DNA from: Lachnospiraceae bacterium
GTDB lineage: Bacteria > Bacillota_A > Clostridia > Lachnospirales > Lachnospiraceae
Assembly: GCA_900764695.1 (NCBI GenBank)
Contig: CAAFOY010000089.1
Location: 1-23,819 of the forward strand
Reading direction: 5' to 3'
Length of the DNA stretch: 23,819 nucleotides
Shown: one piece after another, positions 6,271 to 14,439 of the stretch
How the letters are laid out: every line of letters starts with the position of its first letter
How positions within the stretch are numbered: position 1 is the stretch's first letter
Program-made: the position numbers and the translations under genes
The notes under the pieces: generated by a model
What the model was told of the DNA's origin: nothing
Databases searched by the model: none
What the model saw: the letters and a program-made list of their open reading frames with translations, nothing else

Positions 6271-9200
6271 ATGTTAGGTAAATTAAAAAGAATTACAGCA
6301 ACAATATTAGCAATTGCAACGGTAGTAACATCAATTCCTATAATTAATGTTGCAGCAGCAGGCAATGGAGAGAAGAAGCAGGCAGGTATAGTAACTCTTG
6401 GGAAACTTGGAACAGTAAATATCGGATCAAAAAGTGAAAGTGGAACATGGGTAAAAACATTAGTGGATGGAAATGATGTGTTTTGCTTAGATTTAGGAAA
6501 GGCATGTCATACCGGATACACCTACATTGCATCCAACAGTACAATATCAAGTGATAGTTCTAATAAGAAAAATGCTTTGGAGGCTAAAATAGGATATTGG
6601 TATGATCAAACAAAAACGCGTTCAAACAAGGCATGGGTGTATGCACAGTGTCTTATATGGGCTGTTGAAGAAGGCATTACAAGTGAAACCGGATTAAAGG
6701 ATATCATTAAACAAGTTAAAAACAATACAGGATATTATGCAAATGATAGCCTTTATGCTGATATTTTTGAAGGGACAAGCGTAGTTAAGTGTACAATTAC
6801 AAAATGGAAATATAGTGGAAAAACTGATAGTGATGAAGTTCAGGAACTAATGGAAATTGTAGGAAATAGAAAAGAATACAAGTATACACCTATTAGTAAA
6901 AAAGATTACTACCGTCAGAGAATTACATTACAAAAGTGTGATGAAGATGGAAAAGAACTTCCACAGGTCACTTTTAGATTTACAGCAAAGAATATAAAAC
7001 AGTTATATTCTTATCAGTACAATGGCTGGGGAGATTCTGTTAAGGAAGATGTAGATGATGATGCTAACAAATTTAGTCAGGAAGTAAAAACAGATTCCAA
7101 AGGAAAAATCGTATTTCGTTTTACATACGAACTAAATTCTAAGAGTTATTATTATGTAGCAGATGAAGAGTTAAAGGATATGTCATCAAGTGATAAAAAA
7201 CAAATTAAGGACGAATTAGATGATAAGGGATATGATTATGCATCAGATTTGTCAAAAGCAGGAGCAGAAAAGTTAATAAAGAATGACATCAATGATCAGA
7301 TGGATGATATCTCAAACAATTACGTAATTGAAGAAATCTCATCAGGTAACAACAACATTCTTACATCGTTTGTTGTTGATGCAGGTTTAAATAAGATTAC
7401 CAGTCAGTCATCAAACAAGGTTACAGTAACACTTACAAAGTCTGATTCATGGAAGAAGAACAGTGATGGAAAGTGGCCCGAGACTGCAGAAGAGTCATAC
7501 AGTAATTACAAGCTTGCATACAAGCCTGTTCTTAAGGACAAATACAAGAAAGTAAAAATGACTGTGTGGAAAAAGGATTCTGAAACAGGCAGTACACCAC
7601 AGGGAGATGCAACATTGGAAGGCGCAGTGTATGGAGTATATTCAGATGTAGCATGCACAAAACTTGTAAAGTTATACAAGACCAATGCCAAGGGTACATT
7701 TGAAACAGACTATTACAGATGTGGTGTAAACATGTACTTAAAGGAAATTACACCGCCTGAAGGCTACCTTAAAAATGACAAGGTATACACAATCACAAAG
7801 GATGGTCAGCAGTTTACCAACGAATACAATTCGGCAGAAACACAGGTTGATGACGACGTGGTAAAAGGTGACGTATCAATTATTAAGGGAATGGGAAATG
7901 GTCTTGCAGGTATTGTTGCACCTGAAAACAAGGCACAGTTTCAGATTTACCTTGCAAGTGCAGGTTCATATGACAAGGCAAAGGCAACAGAAAGAGACAT
8001 TCTTACAACAGATTTAACAGGTTATGCAAAGTCAAAGAAGATGCCATATGGAACATATGTGGTTCATCAGACTGTTGGAGCTGCAAACACTGAAAAGTGT
8101 CCTGACTTTTACGTGAATGTGAAGGAAAACGGAAAGACATACAAGTATCTTTTAAACAATCCGGAATTCAACGCATATCTAAAAATTGTAAAGAAGGATT
8201 CAAAAACAAATCAGACAGTTTTAAAGGCTGGAACAACATACCAGATTTATAAGGTAAATGAGGATGGCAGTGAAACTCTTGTTACACAGACATACAGCAA
8301 TGGAAATGCAATTGAGGTTGTGGACAGATTTGTAACAGATGAAACAGGAGAAATCATTACTTACGAAAAGTTAAAAGCCGGTACATACAAGGTTTATGAA
8401 ATTGAAGGTCCGGAAGGATACAGGGTAAACAGACAGCCGGTGATGGTTGAGATTAACAGTAACTCATACAAGACAATGGTAGACAAACTTGGTAAGGAAT
8501 ATCTGTATGCAGAATGTGAGTATTATAATGATGTGACTTATGGAAAATTTACAATAAATAAAATTGGTCCTGAATTATGCAAGAAGGAAGATGAAAATGA
8601 TTCTGCAGATGAAAATACGGATGGTATAGCAAAGACAGATTTAGTAAATAAAAATGGTAGTGAGGGTGAAACAACAGGAAATGATGGCAATAAGTCAAAT
8701 GACATTGTTGTAAATCTATTTAACTATAAGGACACATTGCTAAATGGTGTTGTATTTGAACTTACTGCAAGAGAAGACATCATGTCACAGGATAATCAGG
8801 GAACAGTATTGTTTAAGAAGGATTCAGCTGTTGCAAAAATTACAACAGGTGAAAAGGCAGAGTTTACAAACGATTGTAATGGTATCTGTAATTTTGTGTT
8901 AAACGATGACGGAACAATCACACTTAATGTCCCACTTGGAGAATACACTTTAAAGGAAGTAAAGACAAAGTATGGTTATGTTCTTCCAGAACAGTCATTC
9001 TGTGACTTAAGTTTTAAGTGGAATAACAAGGATGATGAGTATGTGTTTGACATTTCTGAAAACTCAAAGGATGGAAAGATTGACATACACAATGACATGG
9101 TAAAGACAGACATTACACTTGAAAAGCATGATTCAAAGACAAATGAGCCTGTTGAAAATGCAAGATTTGGATTTTATTCAAGGGACAACATTTACGATAA

Positions 9201-10575
9201 GAATGGGAATGTGATTGTTGCTGCAGGTGAAAAGATTGCAACAGTAACAACTGACAAGGAAGGAAAGGCGAAAATCCCATTCGATGTACCTGTAATGGAT
9301 GAAGGTTATGGAAAGACGGAAGGCAACTTAAATTCAGGAGATTACTATTTCCTTGAAGAAAGTGTTAGCGACAGTTATTACATTAACAGGGAAAAACATC
9401 AGGTACATCTTGAATACAAGGATCAGGAAACCGCAGTTGTATCAGCCAAGGCAGTAGTTAAGGAAGACCAGACTGAAACAGTAATCAGTAAAAAAATGAT
9501 TGCATCATCAGTTGAGATTAAGGACTGCCATTTAAAAATCAGTGATGAAAATGGTAATGAAATCGTAAGCTGGATAACAGGTGAAATTTCATCAGTTAAG
9601 TTAAATGAAAAGATTGATGAGATGGGATATGATAACGTTCGTGTAGAAAACGGTGACGGTTATGCAGTTAAGATATACGGATTGCTTCATGACAGGGAAT
9701 ACACATTAACAGAAACAAAGCCGGCAGACGGTTTTGTAACTGCAAATGACATTACCTTTAAACTTGTGGAAAGTGATGACGAAAATGCAAAGACAAGGGT
9801 ACTTATAAAAGATGGTGATGCTTTTAATGAAAACATTGACAATCAGGTGGTAATGTATGATGACACAACAAAGATTGAATTTTCAAAAACAGACATTACA
9901 AACGGAAAGGAACTTCCGGGATGTCATATGCAGGTAACTGATAAGGACACAGGAAAGGTAATGGATGAATGGGTTTCATCAGAACAGAGTCACGTGATTG
10001 AAGGAAAGTACGCCGTGGGAAAAACTTATATTTTAACAGAAACAAAACCAAGAGACGGATACGCAACAGCAACAAGTATTGAATTCACGGTGGCTGATGA
10101 TGGAAAAGTACAGAAAGCAAAAATGGTTGATGACACAATCAAGGTTGAATTCAATAAGATTGCATCAGACACAAAGAAACAGCTTGGTGGTGCAAAGTAC
10201 AAGGTATATGACAGCAAGGGCAAAAAGATGTATGAGTTTACAACCGGAAAGAAAGCAGAATTTATCGAAGGCATCTTTAAGGTAGGAGAAACCTACACAT
10301 TTAAGGAAGTGGATGCACCAGAGCATTACAAGGTTGCAAAGGATAAGAAAATAAGAATTAAGGACACAGGAAAGGTTCAGAAACTTACAGTTACAGATGA
10401 AAGAATCCCTGTGGTACCTGACACACCACAGACAGGCATTAATGGAAAGACAGCAGGAATGGTGGTTTCACTTATTTCATTATTACTTGCACTTGGATGT
10501 TTTGCATGCGTAAGAGCAAAGGACAAGTCAAAATACAATTTTAAACAGGAGAAGGACGATGAAGAGGATAATTAA
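6271..10575 (+). CDS. thioester-domain / Cna-B repeat surface adhesin, sortase-anchored
   Basis: A 1434-residue wall-anchored protein. A signal peptide (1-30, ending VAAA) is followed by a thioester/TQXA-type domain (about 38-200). There C72 in FCLDLG and Q126 in AQCLIWA are the likely internal Cys-Gln thioester pair; C79 and C127 are also nearby. Several Cna-B/SpaA-like beta domains follow, beginning near residues 515, 630, 950 and 1185, with the recurrent [KH]DSKTN...Y and TYxxxE motifs; isopeptide cross-links are expected. The C-terminus has the sorting signal TPQTG (1385-1389), a membrane helix (about 1395-1417) and a charged tail. The xPxTG motif suits class B sortases, and a sortase gene overlaps its end. 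It probably mediates cell-cell or host contact during conjugation. AGGAGG lies 7 bases before the start. Confidence 0.88.
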   Translation: MLGKLKRITATILAIATVVTSIPIINVAAAGNGEKKQAGIVTLGKLGTVNIGSKSESGTWVKTLVDGNDVFCLDLGKACHTGYTYIASNSTISSDSSNKKNALEAKIGYWYDQTKTRSNKAWVYAQCLIWAVEEGITSETGLKDIIKQVKNNTGYYANDSLYADIFEGTSVVKCTITKWKYSGKTDSDEVQELMEIVGNRKEYKYTPISKKDYYRQRITLQKCDEDGKELPQVTFRFTAKNIKQLYSYQYNGWGDSVKEDVDDDANKFSQEVKTDSKGKIVFRFTYELNSKSYYYVADEELKDMSSSDKKQIKDELDDKGYDYASDLSKAGAEKLIKNDINDQMDDISNNYVIEEISSGNNNILTSFVVDAGLNKITSQSSNKVTVTLTKSDSWKKNSDGKWPETAEESYSNYKLAYKPVLKDKYKKVKMTVWKKDSETGSTPQGDATLEGAVYGVYSDVACTKLVKLYKTNAKGTFETDYYRCGVNMYLKEITPPEGYLKNDKVYTITKDGQQFTNEYNSAETQVDDDVVKGDVSIIKGMGNGLAGIVAPENKAQFQIYLASAGSYDKAKATERDILTTDLTGYAKSKKMPYGTYVVHQTVGAANTEKCPDFYVNVKENGKTYKYLLNNPEFNAYLKIVKKDSKTNQTVLKAGTTYQIYKVNEDGSETLVTQTYSNGNAIEVVDRFVTDETGEIITYEKLKAGTYKVYEIEGPEGYRVNRQPVMVEINSNSYKTMVDKLGKEYLYAECEYYNDVTYGKFTINKIGPELCKKEDENDSADENTDGIAKTDLVNKNGSEGETTGNDGNKSNDIVVNLFNYKDTLLNGVVFELTAREDIMSQDNQGTVLFKKDSAVAKITTGEKAEFTNDCNGICNFVLNDDGTITLNVPLGEYTLKEVKTKYGYVLPEQSFCDLSFKWNNKDDEYVFDISENSKDGKIDIHNDMVKTDITLEKHDSKTNEPVENARFGFYSRDNIYDKNGNVIVAAGEKIATVTTDKEGKAKIPFDVPVMDEGYGKTEGNLNSGDYYFLEESVSDSYYINREKHQVHLEYKDQETAVVSAKAVVKEDQTETVISKKMIASSVEIKDCHLKISDENGNEIVSWITGEISSVKLNEKIDEMGYDNVRVENGDGYAVKIYGLLHDREYTLTETKPADGFVTANDITFKLVESDDENAKTRVLIKDGDAFNENIDNQVVMYDDTTKIEFSKTDITNGKELPGCHMQVTDKDTGKVMDEWVSSEQSHVIEGKYAVGKTYILTETKPRDGYATATSIEFTVADDGKVQKAKMVDDTIKVEFNKIASDTKKQLGGAKYKVYDSKGKKMYEFTTGKKAEFIEGIFKVGETYTFKEVDAPEHYKVAKDKKIRIKDTGKVQKLTVTDERIPVVPDTPQTGINGKTAGMVVSLISLLLALGCFACVRAKDKSKYNFKQEKDDEEDN

Positions 10576-11260
10576 AATATCTCTGATACTTCTTTTAGTG
10601 GGGATGGCTGTGATTGCAGCTGTCCCTTTTTTAAAGGAAAAAAGAGCAGAGAAAAAGTATGAGAATGATTTTAAGAAGATACAAGAGAGCGTGACAGAAA
10701 AGAAGTCTGATGTAAATGGTCTCGTAAAGAAAAACAAGGACTGCATAGGTTATGTGGAAATACCGGGAACGACCATAAGTTATCCTGTGATGCAGACAAA
10801 GGACAAACCGGATTTTTATTTGAATCATGATTTTAACAGGAATTACAGTTTTTATGGGACACCATATTTAAGTGCATACTGTGATGTGGAAAAATCAGAC
10901 AACCTGATTATTTACGGTCATAACATAAACGGAGGAAAAATGTTTGGAGCACTGGAACAGTATAAGGATAAGGAGTTTTTTTATAAGCACAGGAAGATAT
11001 ATTTTACAACAGATAAAAAGAGGGAGTATGAAGTGTTTGCAGTGATGAGTGTTAACATACATGAGTTTGAATACTGGAAATTCGTAATGGCAAGAGATGC
11101 GAAGGAGTATGATGAGTTCGTTGACAAGGTGGAGGAGCATAGTTTGTGGAGACAGGGGAATAAGCCTAAGTATGGGGAGCAGATGCTGATGTTGTCTACT
11201 TGTGATAATGGAAAAGGGGATGATTGGAGAATTGTGGTTATTGGAAAAATGGTTGTATAA
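10559..11260 (+). CDS. srtB: class B sortase
   Basis: A 233-residue membrane-anchored transpeptidase. Residues 5-27 are an N-terminal signal anchor. The catalytic domain starts near residue 60 (IGYVEIPGTTISYPVMQ). The catalytic residues are H121 (IYGHNINGG), C215 (LSTCDNG) and R224 (DDWRIVVIGK). The long ISYPVMQ...YLNHDF segment and the helix around residues 180-195 are typical of class B rather than class A. It overlaps the adhesin by 17 bases, so that protein with its TPQTG signal is the obvious substrate. The next promoter begins about 50 bases downstream. Confidence 0.92.
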   Translation: MKRIIKISLILLLVGMAVIAAVPFLKEKRAEKKYENDFKKIQESVTEKKSDVNGLVKKNKDCIGYVEIPGTTISYPVMQTKDKPDFYLNHDFNRNYSFYGTPYLSAYCDVEKSDNLIIYGHNINGGKMFGALEQYKDKEFFYKHRKIYFTTDKKREYEVFAVMSVNIHEFEYWKFVMARDAKEYDEFVDKVEEHSLWRQGNKPKYGEQMLMLSTCDNGKGDDWRIVVIGKMVV

Positions 11261-11308
11261 AAAAAGCTAAGAGAATAAAAAAGATAATGGAAAGTTGAAA
11301 AATGTAAT

Positions 11309-11336
11309 TAGGTAAAGATACTTTTTATGTTAAAAT
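11309..11336 (+). promoter_or_regulatory. promoter of the orphan membrane-protein gene
   Basis: TAGGTAA (11309-11315), then 12 bp, then the extended -10 TGT-TAAAAT (11328-11336). It resembles the promoters at 6110 and 12472 but has a spacer one base shorter, lacks the upstream TTTAACA element and is not followed by the hairpin leader. It may be related but differently controlled. Confidence 0.45.
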
Positions 11337-11383
11337 ATTACATAGCAAAAGTGTAAAGTATAATAAAAGAAGGAGAGATTAAA

Positions 11384-12202
11384 ATGATAAAATTTATAAA
11401 AAAACATCTAAAATTAATTGTTACAATTTTTATAATAATAGAAGTTATAGCATGTTTGACATTTGCATTATTATGCCAGAAAACATATTGGATGGCCGAT
11501 TTGATTTTATTAAATTTGAGCTTTGCTCCAATATATATTTTGTACAATATCATAAAAAATAGAGAAGATAGACAAGTGACTTATTTAAATAAATTAACCA
11601 ACCAAACAAATAATTTTCTGATAAATAAAAGTTATAAAATTGTACAAATAATTTTGGTGGGTAGTTTTTTAATATTAATATTGGGCATTATCTTGATTAC
11701 CTTCAAATATCAGATATTAATGACGATAGGTACATATACTTTTATATTTGGAATAATATTAGTATTTATAGGGTTAATTCTAGTTCCGATATGCTTAAAT
11801 GATGAAAATAGTAATTTAACGGAGAAGGATATTAATAATATTAAATATATGCTAAGCATAAACGGTATAAAAACAATAGAAGAAATGAATCAATTAACTG
11901 TAGCGTTAAATAAAAAAAATGAAACTAAAAAGAAGTATACAACTTTAATAAAAATATATGCATCGGTAATTGTAATACCATTTTTAAATTATATATACAA
12001 GGAAGAGATTTTAAAGTATATTAAATTAAATACAATTTTCGTACAAATAGTTCTAATTGGTTTAGGGGTTGCAATTGTGGATTTTTTATATGCTGGAGTG
12101 AGATGCATTTTTGATGAAAATAAGTATAATGATAAGCAAATTGTTATAGCTATAGAACAAATTAAACTAATGAATATGATAAATAGTAAACAGCAAAAAT
12201 AA
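11384..12202 (+). CDS. multi-spanning membrane protein, function unknown
   Basis: A 272-residue protein with about six predicted membrane helices (near residues 10-32, 36-58, 86-110, 114-140, 190-206 and 218-242) and a polar stretch at 143-185 (NLTEKDINNIKYMLSINGIK). It is not recognised as any family. The ribosome site GAAGGAGAG lies about 9 bases before the start. Base composition is strikingly AT-rich (about 18% GC in 11401-11460), well below neighbouring genes, so it may have been acquired separately. It has its own promoter and sits between the adhesin and transfer operons. Entry exclusion, immunity or phage-defence cargo are possible roles, but nothing in the sequence proves one. Confidence 0.7.
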   Translation: MIKFIKKHLKLIVTIFIIIEVIACLTFALLCQKTYWMADLILLNLSFAPIYILYNIIKNREDRQVTYLNKLTNQTNNFLINKSYKIVQIILVGSFLILILGIILITFKYQILMTIGTYTFIFGIILVFIGLILVPICLNDENSNLTEKDINNIKYMLSINGIKTIEEMNQLTVALNKKNETKKKYTTLIKIYASVIVIPFLNYIYKEEILKYIKLNTIFVQIVLIGLGVAIVDFLYAGVRCIFDENKYNDKQIVIAIEQIKLMNMINSKQQK

Positions 12203-12243
12203 CATAGATGACTTACAGTTTGATTATGAAATTGTGAGTTTAT

Positions 12244-12411
12244 ATGTTAAGAATATTTGTAGATCCGTTTGATGGCAAAGTGACTACATACTATAAAAGA
12301 TTAGAAAAAAACACATTAAAATTACCTATTGCTCGATATTCTAATGAATTAAGAGAATGCAGGATGAAAGATAGACGATATAACGGAAAATCACTAATTA
12401 TGGACATATGA
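12244..12411 (+). other. possible 55-residue ORF or gene remnant
   Basis: An ATG at 12244 opens 55 codons to TGA at 12409, encoding a basic peptide (MLRIFVDPFDGKVTTYYKRL and onward, ending SLIMDI). No good ribosome site precedes it and no family is recognised; it may be a decayed fragment or chance. The remainder of 12203-12471 contains only AT-rich sequence with no terminator or gene seen. Confidence 0.25.
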
Positions 12412-12471
12412 TTAAAGACACTTGGGTATGTATATATTATTTTATCATCCTAACTGTAATTTTCCACAAAA

Positions 12472-12517
12472 TTTAACACTCCTACTTTTAGGTAATTACC
12501 CATCTCCATGATATTAT
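12472..12517 (+). promoter_or_regulatory. promoter of the transfer operon
   Basis: TTTAACA (12472-12478), N5, ACTTTTAGGTAA (12484-12495), N13 and the extended -10 TGA-TATTAT (12509-12517). All spacings match the adhesin promoter base for base, while the in-between sequence differs. This argues for a conserved recognition pattern rather than a recent duplication. Confidence 0.55.
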
Positions 12518-12522
12518 ATATC

Positions 12523-12625
12523 TATCAGAAACCTAGGACTGATACATAACAATTTAATAAGCAAATTAAGAAACGCCAAGAATGAACTTAGTGAGTTAAG
12601 TTCATCCATTGGCGTTTTTCTTTTT
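12523..12625 (+). promoter_or_regulatory. structured 5' leader with attenuator (copy 2)
   Basis: Five bases after the -10, as in copy 1, a hairpin forms from TATCAG (12523-12528) and CTGATA (12539-12544) around AAACCTAGGA. The second stem pair is A-T here and G-C in copy 1, a covarying change, while AACC and GGA are kept in the loop. A linker containing AACAATTTAATA and a strong terminator follow, then the AGGAGG of the first transfer gene. Confidence 0.6.
12571..12625 (+). terminator. intrinsic terminator in the transfer-operon leader (attenuator)
   Basis: The outer stem AAACGCCAA (12571-12579) pairs with TTGGCGTTT (12609-12617), and the inner stem ATGAACTTA (12582-12590) pairs with TAAGTTCAT (12597-12605). 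A T-rich tail follows. The outer stem shares ACGCCAA with the adhesin leader, whereas the inner stem differs but stays fully paired. Confidence 0.8.
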
Positions 12626-12656
12626 GCAAAATTCATATTAGCAGGAGGAAGACAAA

Positions 12657-13673
12657 ATGATGAATTACGAAGAATTCAAACAGAAAGTTCAGAATGAATT
12701 TAAAAATTATCTTGGAGAGGAATACAAGGACGCAGAAGTATTTATTAGAGAAGTAACAAAGGTTAATATGCAGGTAGATCAGATGTCATTGTTAAATCTT
12801 CCGGGAAATGATTTTGCATCACCTTCAATATCATTACAGAGCATTTTTGAGAATTATGAAAAAACAGGTGACTTTGAAGGTGTTATGGAAGCATTAAGCG
12901 AAACTTTTAAGGAGGCTATTGAAGGCTTTGAAAAGTCACCATTAAACAATGGATTAGATTTTAGTAATGTAGATAAAAATATTATTTTTACATTAGTAAA
13001 CGCAGAGCAGAACAAAGAACTTCTTGAAAATGTTCCACATAGGAAATTTGAAGATTTGGCAATTATATATCGTTGGAATGTAGGAGTTGACAGTAATGGT
13101 TTATATACCAACATAGTGACTAATGAATTTGCTGAGAAAATTGGAAAAAGTGAAGAAGAATTATATGGTCTTGCAAAGGAAAACACTAATAGGATTTTCC
13201 CGTCAGAAGTTAGAAATATGGCTGAGGTTATAAGTGAAATTATTTTTGGAGAAGATGGTGAGTTAATGCCGGAAGATGAAGAGTTCAGAAATATGATGAC
13301 AGAAACACCGGATGACAAATCAATGTATGTTATTACAAACAAGTCAAAATTGTTTGGAGCGGCAGCAATGCTTTATGAAGAAAATTTATATGATTTATCA
13401 CAGCAGCTTGATTCGGACCTTTATATATTGCCATCATCTACGCACGAGGTGATTGCTATTAGTGACAAGTTTGGAGATGCCAATGAGCTTGCGGATATGG
13501 TTTATGAAATCAATATGGATCAGGTTGACCTTAGTGACAGATTGTCAAATCAGGTTTACCACTATGATAAAGAAGCAAGAACATTAAGACTTGCAACAAA
13601 CAAATTTGAAAGAACAATCTCTGATGACATTAAGGAAAAAACACCGGAAATTGAAGAGGGAAAGGCTAGGTAG
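12657..13673 (+). CDS. DUF5688 family protein
   Basis: A 338-residue soluble, acidic protein resembling the DUF5688 family common in Lachnospiraceae mobile elements. Recognisable stretches are the N-terminal MNYEEFKQKV, RNVP-like ENVPHRKFEDLAIIYRW near residue 125, and the late motif FGAAAMLYEENL with YILPSSTHEVIAI near 240-275. No signal peptide, membrane helix or known catalytic motif is visible, and its function is unknown. It is the first gene of the transfer operon. AGGAGG lies about 8 bases before the ATG at 12657; a second ATG follows immediately at 12660. Confidence 0.75.
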   Translation: MMNYEEFKQKVQNEFKNYLGEEYKDAEVFIREVTKVNMQVDQMSLLNLPGNDFASPSISLQSIFENYEKTGDFEGVMEALSETFKEAIEGFEKSPLNNGLDFSNVDKNIIFTLVNAEQNKELLENVPHRKFEDLAIIYRWNVGVDSNGLYTNIVTNEFAEKIGKSEEELYGLAKENTNRIFPSEVRNMAEVISEIIFGEDGELMPEDEEFRNMMTETPDDKSMYVITNKSKLFGAAAMLYEENLYDLSQQLDSDLYILPSSTHEVIAISDKFGDANELADMVYEINMDQVDLSDRLSNQVYHYDKEARTLRLATNKFERTISDDIKEKTPEIEEGKAR

Positions 13674-13677
13674 AAAA

Positions 13678-13815
13678 ATGGACAAAAAAATTGAAGTTAA
13701 AGAAATTGAAGATGTGATTGAAATAATTAAGAACACATTACAAGGCTTAAAAGAAGATGAGGAAGTATATATAAGCGTTGAGGTGATAAAGCATGGAAAA
13801 AACAAAGTTGAATAA
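13678..13815 (+). CDS. small acidic protein, function unknown
   Basis: A 45-residue highly charged protein (MDKKIEVKEIEDVIEIIKNT and onward), predicted to be an alpha helix followed by a beta strand (EEVYISVEVIKHG). The frame can be extended to an ATG at 13591, but that would run within the previous gene. The ATG at 13678 lies 5 bases after its stop. It overlaps the radC-like gene by 23 bases, indicating coupling. No family is recognised. Confidence 0.5.
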   Translation: MDKKIEVKEIEDVIEIIKNTLQGLKEDEEVYISVEVIKHGKNKVE

Positions 13816-14341
13816 AGTATCTATTAGATTGATAAATGATGCACCACTTGTATCAGATGAACAACTTGATACGCCTAAAAAGGCAGCAAAAATTGTAGGT
13901 GATTTTATTAGAAATATGGATAGAGAAGTGCTTTGTGTTGTTAATTTTAATTCAAAATTACAACCAATAAATTTTAATGTAGTAAGTGTTGGAACAGTCA
14001 ATCAGTCATTGGCTGTTCCAAGGGATATATTAAAATCAGCAATACTTTCAAATGCAACAAACATAATGATTTTGCATAATCACCCAACAGGAATTTTAAC
14101 TCCTTCAACAGAAGATATAAAAACAACGTCAAAACTGATTGATACTTGTGACATGATAGGAATTCCACTTTTGGACCACATTATTGTAGGTCCCAACAGA
14201 GATGAATTTTTCAGTATGAAAATGAAGGAAGTTGTTAAGTTTAACAAAAGTGTAAATTATGAGGTTAGCCTGGAATTCTTAAAATTTAAAGAGCCTAATT
14301 TAAATCAGCTGACAGAGAAAAATAACAAATTAGCTAGGTAG
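13793..14341 (+). CDS. radC: RadC-like JAB/MPN domain protein
   Basis: A 182-residue protein with the RadC-type JAMM metal site HNHPTG...PSTED (H95, H97 and D108) and E45 upstream in NMDREVLCVV. It lacks the helix-hairpin-helix region of chromosomal RadC, as is usual for the short mobile-element versions. The family was once linked to DNA repair, but its biochemical role is unresolved; in mobile elements it often lies next to transfer or antirestriction genes. Here it precedes the candidate oriT, and its last codons form one arm of an inverted repeat belonging to it. Confidence 0.87.
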   Translation: MEKTKLNKVSIRLINDAPLVSDEQLDTPKKAAKIVGDFIRNMDREVLCVVNFNSKLQPINFNVVSVGTVNQSLAVPRDILKSAILSNATNIMILHNHPTGILTPSTEDIKTTSKLIDTCDMIGIPLLDHIIVGPNRDEFFSMKMKEVVKFNKSVNYEVSLEFLKFKEPNLNQLTEKNNKLAR

Positions 14342-14428
14342 AGGTTTTAGGATACCTCCTAACAAGAATGCATTTGTAGCTACAAATGCGTATCTTGCAA
14401 TATACATACCCACTACCTGTCTAGCTAA
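14330..14428 (+). other. oriT: candidate origin of transfer (oriT)
   Basis: This 99-bp stretch holds nested inverted repeats. Outer arms TTAGCTAG (14330-14337) and CTAGCTAA (14421-14428) are joined by GTAG/CTAC. Inside are a hairpin TTAGGA-TACC-TCCTAA (14347-14362) and a perfect palindrome GCATTTGTAG/CTACAAATGC (14370-14389), extended by CAAGA (14363-14367) and TCTTG (14393-14397). TATCTTGC (14391-14398) is one base from the YATCCTGY nick consensus of MOBP relaxases, 8 bases past the palindrome as in IncP-type origins. It sits directly upstream of mobC and the relaxase. Confidence 0.6.
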
Positions 14429-14439
14429 TAATACAAAAA

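Noticed and set aside
12854..13342. 162-codon open frame on the minus strand
   Set aside because: It is antiparallel to the DUF5688 gene, rich in Ser/Phe/Ile as expected for a reverse shadow, with no start signal.
13591..13815. 74-residue version of the small ORF
   Set aside because: The upstream ATG lies inside the DUF5688 coding sequence; the ATG at 13678, just after that gene's stop, is more plausible.
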